DNA of 64,000 bases, taken from Hyperoodon ampullatus (lineage: Eukaryota; Chordata; Mammalia; Artiodactyla; Ziphiidae). Made by a program: the position numbers and the translations under genes. Where the stretch lies: positions 205,283,654 to 205,347,653 of the forward strand of contig OX457056.1 in the NCBI GenBank assembly GCA_949752795.1, in the 5' to 3' direction. Within the stretch, counting starts at the first letter, position 1; every line of letters begins with the position of its first letter. Under the pieces are notes generated by a model. The model was not told the origin of the DNA, searched no databases, and saw only the letters and a program-made list of their open reading frames with translations. Shown here in pieces: positions 13,111-25,020 of this stretch.

Positions 13111-14020
13111 TTCTTGCTGGAATGGAAGCCATCCGATTCCTTGAAAGACTTCAGTGGGTTTTGGTTCCCGGCATGACTGGTCTCCCCTTTACATCACTCT
13201 GATAGATGCCTTGCATTGTAATTACAAGACATGCCACCTGAGTGGAGTATGGATGATCAGTCTTTTTTTCTATTTTTCTAGAAATGATTGATCATTCATG
13301 TTTATAGGGCTATCAACTGCTGGACTTTGAAAAGGTCAGTATTGATTAAGTCACGCAGAAAGTGTGCTTCTTTGCTATACATAAATATGAGTTCCTTTTA
13401 TGAGATGACTGGTTTTTCAGGGCAGGGGGAAAGAGAGTGGTATTCACATGAATTAAGCAATGAGAATTTCAACTAAAACACACTTAGATTCAGTCAGAAT
13501 ATTGGAATTGGCAAGGTCATACTTTAGATTAGCTAATCCATGCCCACCCCTCCCAACATACACACGTACAATTTACTTTACAGATGAGAAAACTGAGTCC
13601 CTGCCTGTGGACATCAGTAGCTATAACAGTAGTGCTTGCTTTGAGAAGAAGACTATATGTGAAAATACGAGGAGCAGGTCTACCTGTGGAGAGGATTGTA
13701 GATGATTGGCGAAGATTTTTCCTTCACCATACCTTTCTATATTTGAAATGCTTCCTGTAAAGCACATGTATTACTTTTGCAAGGAAAAAAAAAAAAGTTG
13801 GTTTTACACCCACAGTGAATACTGTGTCAATTGGCTGTAGTTGTGTGGTCAGTGGACTTCCCCTCAATAGCCTTCACAGACCTCGCTTTAGAAGAATCAT
13901 TAAAGTCTAGGCTGCAATTCAGCCCTCTCTCCCTCCAGCCTTTGTGCACTAAACTAGATGCTATGACTGACTATGGGGCTTTATCTGCTTGCCTTTCTCA
14001 TTTGTCCCCTAAACACTTAG

Positions 14021-14138
14021 AGTTTTTGGCCACTTCAGCCTCCACTCGGAATGGCAGTTGGTGAAGGTGGACTACAAATCTATCTTCAGCCGGCGCTGCA
14101 GCAAAGAGGATTATCAGACCTGGCACCTGCTCAATCAG
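14021..14138 (+). CDS. SORCS3: SORCS3 coding exon (likely exon 15): end of VPS10 propeller, start of 10CC
   Basis: The exon is bounded by acceptor AACACTTAG and donor CAG|GTACAG. One base completes the previous codon (intron phase 2), then 39 codons follow, about residues 671-709 of a 1222-residue protein. It reads VFGHFSLHSEWQLVKVDYKS and continues to HLLNQ. The first part is the last strand of the ten-bladed beta-propeller that binds ligands in the VPS10 family. RRC near the end gives the first of the ten cysteines of the 10CC module, which packs against the propeller in the lumen or extracellular space. A neighbouring in-frame ATG at 14051 is internal, not a start. Confidence 0.95.
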
Positions 14139-15146
14139 GTACAGTGCAGGGTAGGGGGTCCTGCCTCCTAGGAAGAGGGGCCACTGCAAGCCCTGTTTGG
14201 TCTTATTGGGCCTTCCTATTTGGAGAAGGAAAGTAGTGGGCCATCTGGGGATAATGGTGGGTTTCGGGGGAGGGATTGGAACCCACACACCCAGGTCTAG
14301 CAGAGGCAGGTAATGTTTTTGGACCATTTTGCACCCTGGAATCCTGATCTACTCGTTGAAATCACCGAGCATCCTGGGGAAGTGGTGATAATGGTAACCT
14401 GGGATTTTAGTGCTACCCGTGGGGAAATAAGCCCAGAAAACTAGGAGACCCCACCAATGATGTGATCATCTCACCTTTTACTGGGAAGCATGAGAGCATC
14501 TCTCAGACCAGTCAGAAGTCAGGACCCAGGAGCGTTGTGGAGAGGACCACAGAGAAGAGGTGAAAGGTGGAGGTGAGGGGCTCTAGCAAGGCAGATAATT
14601 AGTACTATGCAACATAGGCAGACTTCATTTTTCTTCAGAACTATTGGGTCCTTATAATTTGTACCAACAAATTATTATCCTTCTCTTTGTGCCCTTGACT
14701 AGGAATAAGGACTGGGACACAGTGGTTTATCATAGAGAAGGAACTTATTGGGTCCACTTCAATTTTACTCTGAAGATGATGTGAAAAATATGCCAGAAGT
14801 GGGTTCTTTTCCACTGGAATTTCTGCTGACGCCATTCGGGCAATTGCCGGGTGGTCTGTGAGGATGACCTGGAGTGTTTGCATTCTCTATGGAGGTGGAG
14901 AAGAAACAAGATGAAGTAGCCATCACTGGCTAGGTTGGGTGGAGGGACAGTGATAGGCCAGCCTCCCATAGTGTTCCTCTTGTTGGGTAGTAAAAGATCA
15001 GCCTTTTAATCTTGGAAACTCCTGAATGGTTCCTGGGAGGGAGAGTTCTACATAGAGTGACAAAAAGAGAATTAAGAGGCTAACGCTGGTTTATTTCACC
15101 ATCTTTGTGTTTTTCTGCCTCTCTCACTATGGACATTCTTCCTAAG
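14139..15146 (+). other. SORCS3: Intron (1008 nt, phase 0)
   Basis: Short intron between the two exons flanking it. I recognise no repeat or RNA gene. The sequence looks single-copy and moderately G-rich near its start. Confidence 0.9.
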
Positions 15147-15280
15147 GGGGAGCCTTGCGTCATGGGAGAAAGGAAAATATTCAAGAAACGCAAGCCAGGA
15201 GCTCAGTGTGCCCTGGGCCAAGACTCCTCAGGGACGGTGGTCTCAGAACCCTGTGTCTGTGCCGACTGGGACTTTGAATG
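15147..15280 (+). CDS. SORCS3: SORCS3 coding exon (likely exon 16): 10CC module
   Basis: Acceptor CTTCCTAAG and donor TG|GTGAGT bound 134 nt: 44 codons plus two bases of a split codon. It reads GEPCVMGERKIFKKRKPGAQ and continues to CVCADWDFE, with the final TG joined to T of the next exon to give Cys. It supplies cysteines 2 to 5 of the ten-cysteine module and shares the sixth with the next exon. The KIFKKRKPG stretch is strongly basic and surface-exposed in related structures. The donor is followed 10 bases later by a 59-bp tandem duplication. No frame break is seen. Confidence 0.96.
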
Positions 15281-15290
15281 GTGAGTCCCT

Positions 15291-15408
15291 GGGCATCTCA
15301 TTGCCAATTCCAGCTAGACATTTACTGGTTGGGGGGATGAGGGTGAAGAGGGCATCTCATTGCCAATTCCAGCTAGACATTTACTGGCTGGGGGGATGAG
15401 GGTGAAGG
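15291..15408 (+). repeat. 59-bp tandem duplication beside a splice donor
   Basis: A 59-base unit beginning GGGCATCTCATTGCC occurs twice head to tail, at 15291-15349 and 15350-15408. The copies differ by one clear T/C change (ACTGGTT versus ACTGGCT) and at the right edge. The first copy starts only 10 bases after the donor of exon 15147-15280. The near identity points to a recent event. Confidence 0.93.
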
Positions 15409-15839
15409 TGAAGCTGGGGAGGAAGGCATGACTAAGAGATAGGTGTGTCTGCTGGCCTATGGGCCTGGCTGCCCCAGTTCCTGGCCAGATGGGATGTCTG
15501 CACCCGTGGAAGGAGGACGGGAGGGGGCGATTTCACAGGGAAGATCACTGTTCTATCAGAGCAGCATGTCCAAGGGGACTTCTTCCCATCTTCAGTCAGC
15601 ATCTGTCCTGGAAAGTCCCAGAGAGGTGGGGCTGGGCACAGAGAGCTCAGAGAGCTGCCACCTTGGACAGTTACCTCCAGAAACGTTAGCTAGAACTGTG
15701 CTCTTCCAAATGAGCTCTCTTAGCATCAATTCTTTTTTTCTCCCTCTAATGACAACCACAAAGAATGACTTTGACTCTCACCTATTAGCTAATGACTCAC
15801 AAATTTCCAAATATTTACCTCCATCTCTGGCCTGTCTCT

Positions 15840-16800
15840 CCTCTTGGATGGGGACATTTGTGTCCATCTATTTACTCAGCATCCATCTTCCCTTGAATTG
15901 CTAATAGGGATTTCAAACTTTGTGTGGCCAAGCAGAATTCTTCCTGGACACCCACTAGTGGAAGCAGTTTTTCAACTTTTCTTAAGCCACCACCCCCCAT
16001 CCCAGACAAGTTTTTCCAAATTCAATAAAATACACTGATATCCACTCAGTTGCTTAAGTCAGAATCCCAGGAGAGCTTGATTTTTCCCTTTACCCTCAGG
16101 TCCAGGCCATTCACAAGTCCTTGAAAGTCTCTATTTCCAAAACACATTCTAACTCAAAGCACCTCTACCCATGACCACTGCAATCTGGATCACTCCAAGA
16201 GTTTACTAACTCACTCTCTGCTTCCACCCTGGTCACCCTGAAATCTATCCAAAATTATATTTTAAACACCCAAGTCGGATCTTATCACTCCTATACTTGA
16301 AGCACTCCAATGGCTTCCCCTCTTCCTTAAAATATAATCTAATCTTTTGTCTTTGCTCCACTGTAGATGATTGACCCATTGCTATTGTTCCTTAGCTTCT
16401 TACTGTTCTCCCCTCATTCACCATTTTGCAGCCACACTACTATCTCCTACACTTTGATTAACCCAGACTCATTCCTAGCAAAGTAAACAGCAAGTACAAG
16501 GATTTCTTCCACATCTCAGCATGGCTTGCAACTTTGGATCACTCATGCCTCAGCAAAAATAGCCTCAGAAATGCCTTCTGAGACCATCTACTCTCACCTA
16601 CACCCTGGCACTCTCTGGCACATCACCCTGTTCAATTGTCATCTTAGTATTAATCACAAATAGAGATTGTGTTTTTTGATTTCTTTATTATTGCCCATCT
16701 TTCCCCAGTAGAATGGAAGTGTGTGAGTGCAGGAATTTTAGACATTCTTTATGGTTGCATCTTCCATGCCTAGCCCAAAGTAAGCATTAAACTGTCATAC
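15840..16800 (+). mobile_element. L2-like LINE 3' portion
   Basis: The order of phrases (CTTATCACTCC, AATGGCTTCCCCTC, TTCACCATTTTGCAGCC, then a late part with CCCCAGTAGAATGGAAG and CCATGCCTAGC) follows the 3' part of LINE-2. It is very diverged, with no open frame. Confidence 0.55.
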
Positions 16801-19734
16801 AATGTTTCTGAATGTTGTTTCTTTTAGGAGAGTCAAAAACCTTCCCAAACCTGGGTATGGGTGATCCCATTGATGATCGCAGAGTCATCCCAGGCTGATT
16901 CCAGTTGGATGAATTCTTCCTCTGTGTCACAGTCAAAAACTGAAGTTCCTTTGAGATATTTTCATCACCCATTCCAGGTTAAAAGACAAAGCTAAGGGCT
17001 CAGGTGTCAGCCTATAGACATGGAAGGGGCGGGACAATGACAGAGCTGCATTAGGGCTTATCTGGTGTCTAATAACAGAAATATGTCCAAATGGGTACAG
17101 AACAGCTGCCCTGCCCAGAAGCCTCACCCCCGCCATCCTCATTTCATCCAGCCTGTTTCTTGATTTGTTCTGTAAGCCATCTTCCATCTCCCACTTTCTA
17201 CAAGGGCTGTAACTGGTAACAGCAAGCCCGCTAGTTTACCATGACTGCCCCCCTACCTGCTCTTCTTCCCTGAACTCAGGCCTTGAAAACCTTGACTTCA
17301 GCAAGAATCATCCAAATGGGATGTGCTAAATGGAATTTAATTTAAATGACAGGGTCCTATCTGTAGCCTTTTTGACCCTTTGGAAACAAAGGATATTTTC
17401 ACAGTTGGGAAGAATAATTTTTAATTATTAACCACAATCCAGAAAAATAGTCATAGCAGTGATACAGGAGGCCACTCAGAATTATGGTACATGACATATT
17501 GATGTCAACCTGAATATGCAGACTCTGAATATCAGGCTTCCTTGTGTCCTTCTGCAGACTGACTCCATAGAGGTGCATTGTCTTTGCATGTCATGCTACA
17601 TTTTCTCCTGTGTCTCTCTGAACTGTACTAGACCCTCACCCATTGTTGGGGAGCCTTACAATTGAGAAAGAGTAGGAATTGTAACATAAATATTTTTTTC
17701 TTCAGCAATTACATTAACATTTACTAGTCTGGAAAAAATAAACAGCGCTGATACTCAATTTTTGACCTTGGGGAATTTACTTAATCTCTATGACTTCACC
17801 TCCTAGGCTATTAAATACAAATATATAACATGTATCTCATTGGGTCCTAGGGAGGAATAAATGAATTCACATACATCATTAATGTGAATAAGGAATTTAT
17901 CCTAATGGTATACACAGCTATTGATGCTGCGGTTGTTGTTAATCTTGAACCCCAGGGTTAAGTGGTCCCCATGGTATTGTTAGCAAGTAAATCAGAGCTT
18001 ATACATCCAAATAAGCACTATCTTCAAACTTGAACCTTTGGGTGTTATCCATTTATTTCAATGGTGATGGCTTTGCTTAAACTATTTCTGAACCTGTCTT
18101 TGGAAAACTGCTGTCAGAATGCATCTGTAAGTAAAGAAGTGGAGGGAGAAGCCCTTGCAAAGTATTCTATGGTTCTCACACTTGCATTGGTAGAGGTACC
18201 CCCTGGACCCAACACCCTGTAATGTCAATATCATTACTATGACATTTTTGTGAGAAGAAAATTAGCATCTGGAGTGTAAGTTACTTGACCAAAATCACAT
18301 TAGCAGTGAGAGAAAGAGGTGAGGATCAAATGTAAGTCTAGCTAAATTTCACATTCTCTTCTCTATATCATGCCATTTCTCAAGAAATCAAACAAATCTT
18401 TGTTATTTTAGATACACTTTATTTTTCAGAAGAAATAGGGTCCCTAAGTTTGCTTATTCTAAAATTAAATGATCTCATCATCAAATGATCTAAGTTAACT
18501 GCTGGTGATGAGGTTTAATATAGAATGTTCCATTAACTCTAAACCAATGCCAAATAAAGTAGTTTTGGCCATTGGTACTAGAATTGTCATAGGTGTATGG
18601 TGTTTAAGAAGACTTTATAGAATTTTGAGGGGAGATATATAAGACATGGTGTGTTTGGCTCTCTGTAGCCAATCATACCTCATATTAAAAAGAAGATAGA
18701 ACCACTTGAGTCTGAGTTAGGACTAACAAACACACAGGACTTGAAGCTGGGTTAGTAGTCATAATCTGAGAACAAAAGCAAAAAAAATCATGTGACCTAA
18801 AAGTATTTTTGCACTACTTTTGAGTATGGCAGAGAGAGGTTGATTCTGAAATTTCTGGGATTTTTTGTTGTTGTTATGGTGGTTTTCATGGACAATGGGA
18901 CTGAGTGTTTAAAATTTTTTTCTTTGTTTTATTTTTTAAGTCAACTTCAATAAGCATAGGTATCAGTTAAAAATAGTTTTTCCCTCAAATATAGTTTGTC
19001 TGTTTGTTTGTCTTTAATGCTCATGCTGCAAAATCCGTGTATGGCAACAGTTTCATAGCCCTGTCTCCTTCTCAATGTTCCTTCCTACCAGGAAGTGTTA
19101 GCTAAGGAATCTGAAGACCCCAGCTTGGTTAGTATAAGTGATTACCAAGCATATTCCACCTAGTTGTTTCCCTAAGCCAAATCAGGTCATGTTCATTGGA
19201 TTGGTCCAGGCAACTTTTAAGTCTCAGAGGCAGCAGGGAGTAGAGACTGGGGAGGATGGATTAAATGCATTGATTCTGGTGGAAAAGTTAAGGAGTGCAG
19301 CCTGGGTTCACAGAAGAATTTTCTGCCCGTATCGTTCTGCTTAAGAAGGAAGGCTTTATAGAGTCTCAGATGCCTTTACTTGTAGAGCACCATTGACTTC
19401 CGCAACTTTCACCCTTCCATCCAGAGCGGGTGTCAGTAACAAGTATGAATTTTACATAAATATTGATGTTTCTACTTAATGGCCTCATAAATCCCCCAGC
19501 CTTATGTTTACTGTACAGAACCTCTCTGTAGCAACCTCCATCATGGCACTGGTGAGGGGCTAGGAGCAAATCCTCCGTGAGAAGTAAGTTTGTCAGAAAC
19601 TACTGAGTAGTCAGAAAAAGGAGCTGCTCTGAAGTCCTGTGAGGGCTCCTAGGAAGTACTTGCCCCCTGGGAGGTCCAAATGCATTTGTTCAGTGAGAAA
19701 CCAAGTTGGACCAGAGGTTATGCCAAATTGTTCT

Positions 19735-19925
19735 CTTTCTTACTCCTTCATCCAACCACTCCCACAGCAATAATTTTGCTGAGCACCTACTAGGCGCCAA
19801 GTTTTTTAGATGGATTAACTTACTTAATCTTCCCAACCAGCTCTTGGAAGGAGAGTCTGTTATCATAGGCATTTTATAAATGAAGAAATCGAGACAAGAG
19901 AGGTTAAGTGTAACTCATTCAAAAT
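19735..19925 (-). mobile_element. MIR-like fragment (minus orientation)
   Basis: GCTGAGCACCTACTAGGCGCC, AATCTTCCCAACCAGC and the tail TTTTATAAATGAAGAAATCGAGAC are the usual reverse-complement MIR words. It sits just left of a younger CHR SINE. Confidence 0.6.
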
Positions 19926-19964
19926 AATAATAGGCTACTCCAGTCTCAAGTCTCAGTATGTCTT

Positions 19965-20086
19965 TTTTTTTTTTTGGCCCACACCTCGCAGCTTGTGGGA
20001 TCTTAGTTCCCCAACCAGGGATTGAACTCAGGCCCTTGGCAGTGAAAGCGTGGAGTCCCAACTACTGGACCACCAGGGAATTCTCA
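19965..20086 (-). mobile_element. CHR-type SINE, short form, minus strand
   Basis: A T run (the tail) is followed by GGCCCACACCTCGCAGCTTG and ends in ACCACCAGGGAATTC, the reverse complement of a CHR-type head. A 17-bp direct repeat AAGTCTCAGTATGTCTT flanks it at 19948-19964 and 20087-20103. It differs from the other CHR copies in its 3' half (GAGGTGTGG tail), so it is a different subfamily. Confidence 0.9.
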
Positions 20087-20463
20087 AAGTCTCAGTATGT
20101 CTTAGTGTTTACCTTCCATGTACAGTATGGCTCCAGATCCACAGAGCGAGTTTATCAAGTGGCAGTGTAGAACAACGAGGGGAAGAGATTTGGGGTGCCA
20201 TAGTACATAAACTCAGGCACGTCTGAAATCTAGTCAACCTTTAGTATTCTGCATATAGGGCCCAATCAAGCATATTTTTTCTATAGAATAGGCATTGTAG
20301 AAAAATCGAAGATGTATTAGCCAGAGTTATTGTATGCAAAGAAGGGATGACAGGAGATAATAGAGTATAATTGGGTGCTGAATTTCATGATCCAGACCTA
20401 TGCTGTACAGTATAGTAGCCACTAGCCACATGTGGTTATTTGCATTAAAATTAAATACAATGA

Positions 20464-20876
20464 GCCCATCGACAGACGAATGGATAAAGAAGATGTGGTA
20501 CATATATACAATGGAATATTCCTCAGCCATAAAAAGGAACGAAATTGGGTCATTTGTAGAGACGTGGATGGATCTAGAGACTGTCATACAGAGTGAAGTA
20601 AGTCAGAAAGAGGAAAACAAATATTGTATGTTAGCGCATATATGTGGAACCTAGAAAAATGGTACAGATGAACCGGTTTGCAGGGCAGAAATTGAGACAC
20701 AGATGTAGAGAACAAATGTATGGACACCAAGGGGGGAAAGCGGTGGGGGTGGGGGTGGGGGGGTGATGAATTGGGCGATTGGGATTGACATGTATACACT
20801 GATGTGTATAAAATGGATGACTCATAAGTACCTGCTGTATAAAAAATTAAATTAAATTAAATTAAAAAATTAAAAA
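20464..20876 (+). mobile_element. L1 3' end (5'-truncated), inserted in a DNA element
   Basis: The start encodes the last part of L1 ORF2 (words such as ATGGAATATTCCTCAGCCAT and GTGAAGTAAGTCAGAAAGAG), then the L1 3' UTR with a G-rich tract at 20731-20764 and an AT-rich tail. A 17-bp direct repeat AAAATTAAATACAATGA flanks it at 20447-20463 and 20877-20893. Strongly 5'-truncated and not active. Confidence 0.92.
20731..20764 (+). other. G-rich quadruplex-forming tract in the L1 3' UTR
   Basis: Runs of six, five, five and seven or more G separated by short spacers (AAAGCGGT, T, T) match the four-tract quadruplex rule. A polypurine G-rich tract is a known feature of mammalian L1 3' UTRs. Confidence 0.75.
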
Positions 20877-22329
20877 AAAATTAAATACAATGAAACATTC
20901 ATTTCTTCAGTTCCACTAGCCACGTTTTGGGTGCTCAAAAGTCACATATGGCAAGTGGCTACCATATTGGATAGCACAGATGTAAAACATTTCCATTATC
21001 ACAGAAAGTTCTGTGGGACAGCATTCGTCCTACCTGCAAGTGCTGGGAATGGTCAGAGCAAAGAGATCACTGAGGACTGGAGTAATGATGGAAGGCTTCC
21101 TACAGGAAGTGGTGATGGAGCTGTATAGACTTGCTGCTGAATAAGTATGAGGAAAATGGGCAGCACATCCAAGAAAGCAGATATATGAAGGTTGTTGATT
21201 AATAGAGGGGTATGGCCAGATAGGTAGCATGGGGTTAGACTAGGAGAGACACTTGAGTGATGATTGTTTGATTTTTCAAACAATTTCTGAAATGGTTTGG
21301 ATATAATTATCTTTCTATCTCTGTAGCTACATTTAGGCTATGCCTTAGCAAATGATGATGATGTTAATTGTTAGTCCATTGTTTTTGTTGTGGCTTTTGT
21401 TGTGGTTGCTTCTCTTTTCTGACTGTTCATGCTGTGGCTGCCAAAAACCTCTCTCTGATCCTAAATCCAGCGTGCTCTACTGTCTCCTAAAATGAGACAG
21501 AGACACCTGTGGAACACTCATCCTAGAGCCTCAGCTCCCAAATGGAGAAGTGGAGGAACTGGGGGTCGATGAGGCTATGATGGGGTAGTGCATAGTCTGA
21601 GAGTGGGATACCCCCTACCACTGGGCCAGCAGAGACCATGACTTCTTGGATGGCTCCAAGAGGCTCAGAATGACATTAGGCCCTCCCTACTGATTAAATG
21701 GGTGTTTCATGGGCTTGTACTAATGCTGAACCAGGGATCAGGTGTCTCAGTTATCACCTTTGGTTAACATCATCAGGTGTGTACAATCTTTAACAAGTCA
21801 TTTCTCCTCTTTTTCTTCTCCTTCCCAATCTGTCAACTGAGGGGATTGAACCCAAGGAATACAGGTGTCCCTTCCTATTCTGACGTGCAGAAGCTTTTTG
21901 ATTTCTGAACCTTTTCTTGTCTATTCCTTCTTTGGATTGTCTGAGGCTTCTCTCTGGATGGGACTTGGAGGACACATAGGTCCCTATGTGTCCTAAATGG
22001 ACAAGTTTTCCCAAAAGCTTTTGGAAGTTCTAAACCATTTTATAGTCAAGAAAACCACAGAGGTGACATTTCTTAAAGGAAACTATCTGTGTGTTTGCAG
22101 AAGCTGTGGCAGCTTACTTCCCAGAGGCAAATCAAACTTTCTGGTACATTCTCTCCAAGTGTCACAATTCAACAGAAAACCACCTTTCCTCAAGAAGCTG
22201 GAGCAGCAGCTGGGACTGCTTATTTCCTGACATTGTAAAAACTCCAGAGCTGGGAGGGAGCTTGGGCAGGATGAGAGATTTTAATATACACTTAGCAGAA
22301 GTTAATGAAGAAGTCCACAGCTTGGGGGC

Positions 22330-22840
22330 AGCCAGTGATATTTCCATTAATGTTATTAAATATTAATGATGTGCTTTTTCTCTTTGGGGCAAAGCAGCAT
22401 GGCTGATGCACCTTTTTAAATTACTACATCACTAACAGGTAGCAGAGCTGAACAGAACTGCTAAAGATGGTTACATTTAGCAAGGAGAAATAAGACATTT
22501 CTCTCCTTCCCAGAGCTGCTTAGGAGAACACCCTTCCTTCAGAGATTACTAATATTTCTCAGGATTCACAGGACATTCAATAGATTTACCTCATAAAGGA
22601 AGCAGGGAATTTTCTAAAAGTAGTGCAGACACACCACAGCCCAAATCTTTCTGCAGATAAACAATGCTTAGAAATCAGATATTCAGTGCTGTACTGGAAA
22701 ATGTTTAACCACCGGCTCTCTGGGAACAAAGAAACAAATAAATAAGCCCTGATTAGTAGTGTTTGCTGATTGCTATAAATATTCCCACCATATCTGATTT
22801 CAAGTTACCAACATGGCATCATTGAATGCAGAATTAGGAA
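22330..22840. other. Single-copy stretch, candidate conserved noncoding element
   Basis: I recognise no repeat. The left end has three ATTAAT cores within about 25 bases (22344-22370), then varied single-copy sequence with few low-complexity runs. Inference only; it needs an alignment to other mammals. Confidence 0.25.
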
Positions 22841-23714
22841 GCACAACATGTATCTATGTATTTACTGTATAGATACATAGACATAAATGACTTCAAGAGC
22901 ATGAATAATAAAATGTACAATGACATTTTATATATAATATTTATTGCATATAATAATGCAGCAAAATAATGAGGAATTTCTATGTTTTGGGTATTTATTA
23001 TCCTTTGAATATAATTTATTTAACTGAAATTTTGTATAACTTAATTTTCGATAATAGTTGTGTTTAACAACCATTCACTAACTTGCAGAATTCCTGGAAT
23101 TTTAAGTTGGCTCTCATGGGCAGTTACCAGCTGGCACAACATTGAGTCCATATGAACTTACAGGCTGGAAGATCTCCAGTCATTGATCAGGGGAGGCATG
23201 GCAAAAGATTACCTTGACAGACATGTCCCTTTCTCCTTTTCTTCCAGTTTCATTTATACTTGCCGTATCAAAGCTGGTCTTGACCTTCACCTTTCCGTGT
23301 AGCGATTTGTAATGACTTAAGCTCACACTCACTCCACAGGCATCTGTTGAGCACCTGGGATTCTCTCTGTGGTCCACACTGGGAAGTCAACCATGGACTC
23401 ACAGTCTCCCTGCAGAAATAGACCAGATGCCATGGGATAATTTGTGCAATCATTTATAAATGTAATTAGAGTATCATTCACCCAGTGAATATTTATTCAA
23501 CACCTTCAGTGTCCTATTCTAGACTCTTATATTGCCGAACAAAACCAACAGAAGGGTTTGCTCTTTTGTAGCCTTGATGTTTCTAAAATGCTAGGACCAC
23601 AAAGGTTTGGTCCAGGGAAGCAAGAATGGCTTCATCAGACCTAGATATTGAAGAAGGATACATAGGAAACCACCTGAAACAGAAAAGGGTAGAGTGCTTC
23701 AAAAGCCCTGGGCA

Positions 23715-24055
23715 GGACTTCCCTGGTGGTGCAGTGGTTAAGAATCCACCTGCCAATGCAGAGGACATGGGTTTGAGCCCTAGACTGGGAAGATCCCACA
23801 TGCCACGGAGCAACTGAGCCCGTGCACCACAACTACTGAGCCTGTGCTCTAGAGCCCACGTGCCACAACTACTGAGCCCGCATGCCATAACTACTGAAGC
23901 CCGCGTGCCTAAAGCCCGTGCTCCACAACAAGAGAAACCACTGCAATGAGAAGCCCGCACACCGCAGCGAAGAATAGCCCCCGCTCGCCGCAACTAGAGA
24001 AAGCCTGCGCACAGCAACAAAGACCCAACGCAGCCAAAATAAATAAATTTATATT
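23715..24055 (+). mobile_element. CHR SINE, long form with internal duplications
   Basis: The head ACTTCCCTGGTGGTGCAGTG is CHR, but the body is about 340 bases because a short internal segment (words such as ACAACTACTGAGCC and GCCCGCGTGCC) is repeated several times. The tail AAATAAATAAATTTATA leads into a CA run. A 15-bp direct repeat CAAAAGCCC(T/C)GGGCA flanks it at 23700-23714 and 24081-24095, so the CA run lies inside the inserted unit. Confidence 0.93.
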
Positions 24056-24057
24056 AA

Positions 24058-24081
24058 AAACACACACACACACACACACAC
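24058..24081 (+). repeat. (CA)n microsatellite in a SINE tail
   Basis: About twelve CA units lie between the SINE tail and the right-hand target duplication, so the run arose from the tail after insertion. Confidence 0.95.
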
Positions 24082-24981
24082 AAAAGCCCCGGGCATCACA
24101 CAGACAAAGACAAAGAGGGTTAAATGTTGGCCTGAGTTTGGTTTGGAGGAAGATGGTGACAAGGTAGGGTAGGATCAAACCGAGAAGATAATTTATATAA
24201 TCTCATCAGTCAGTTGGTACTTCTTAACTGTACTGCTTCATCCTGTATCACACTGTGTTCTGCTTGATACTGTATTACTCTGTTCTTTTGTCGGATTTGA
24301 GGCATGTTGTCTTCCTCTCTCCAAAAGACTGAAAACCCCTTGAGGATAAGGATTATGGCACTTCCTTCACAGGACAAGGCACATACTGAGTAATAAATAA
24401 ATGTGGAATTAAACTTTTCTTTCTGCCTCCCTTTCATTGCTATCCTAGTTACCCACATAGACAATTGGCGTCTATTTTCATTGGACTTTAATTAAATCTT
24501 GGCTCAAAGAATAGGAGAGCAGAAAACGAAAGGAGGGGTGGGTGTGGAGAGAGCGATTTTCCTGTTGTTTTATGTTTTATTAACACTCAGTGGATCAGTA
24601 TTCAAATGTCCAGATTGTTCTGCCCTGTCTGTGGGTTTCAGGACATCTTTGGATGCTTGACTTGGAGGCATGACTCCTCCCGCCAATTGAAGCCACCTTC
24701 AATGACCTGGGGTTGGTTACAAGAGGAATCATGCCTACTTTGTTGCTCTTTTTCTACCCTGGAATTTACATTTCTGGGAGCTTTATAAAAGTCCAAGAAG
24801 TAAGGCAACACCATTTACATTTCAGATGGGAGAGCTCCTCTCCTACACTGGTGTATGACTTCCTCATTCTGGAATGTAGAGGAAAGGCGCAGAAAATCAT
24901 ACCAGGCTTTGTTTCTTCATTTTACTATGGCTAGGCTTTTACAAAAACATGGAGAAGAGCTACAGTATAGTTTTTGTGGGG

Positions 24982-24982
<1 letters not shown>

Positions 24983-25017
<35 letters not shown>
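24983..25017 (+). repeat. (GT)n microsatellite
   Basis: About 17 uninterrupted GT units, not attached to a recognisable SINE. It lies about 570 bases left of the next coding exon. Confidence 0.95.

Positions 25018-25020
<3 letters not shown>

Larger units (their letters stand above)
1..14020 (+). other. SORCS3: Intron upstream of the first visible exon (3' part)
   Basis: This intron runs in from the left and ends in a CTTAG acceptor at 14020. It holds an old L1 fragment split by a CHR SINE near the left edge, a compound TGG/TG/GA microsatellite at 2335-2415, MIR-like pieces, a degraded L1-like stretch at about 4640-5215, a TG run at 6003-6033, a MER5A-like element at about 9150-9325 and an ancient dispersed repeat at about 10845-11290. 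The stretches 985-2330, 2420-4020, 6630-7770 and 11300-12820 look mostly single-copy. I see no coding exon in it. Confidence 0.85.
20399..21024. mobile_element. Nonautonomous hAT-type DNA element, split by an L1
   Basis: The outer parts (20399-20463 and 20877-21024) carry GTAGCCACTAGCCACATGTG and, at the right, GTGGCTACCATATTGGATAGC and TCTGTGGGACAGC. These are the recurring words of an old mammalian hAT-type family with inverted ends. The element was cut by an L1 3' end at 20464-20876, so it predates that insertion. A second copy of the same family lies at 57798-57965. Confidence 0.65.

Noticed and set aside
15443..15904. 153-codon frame in an intron
   Set aside because: Three frames are open here at once, none resembles a known protein, and an L2-like repeat begins at its right end.
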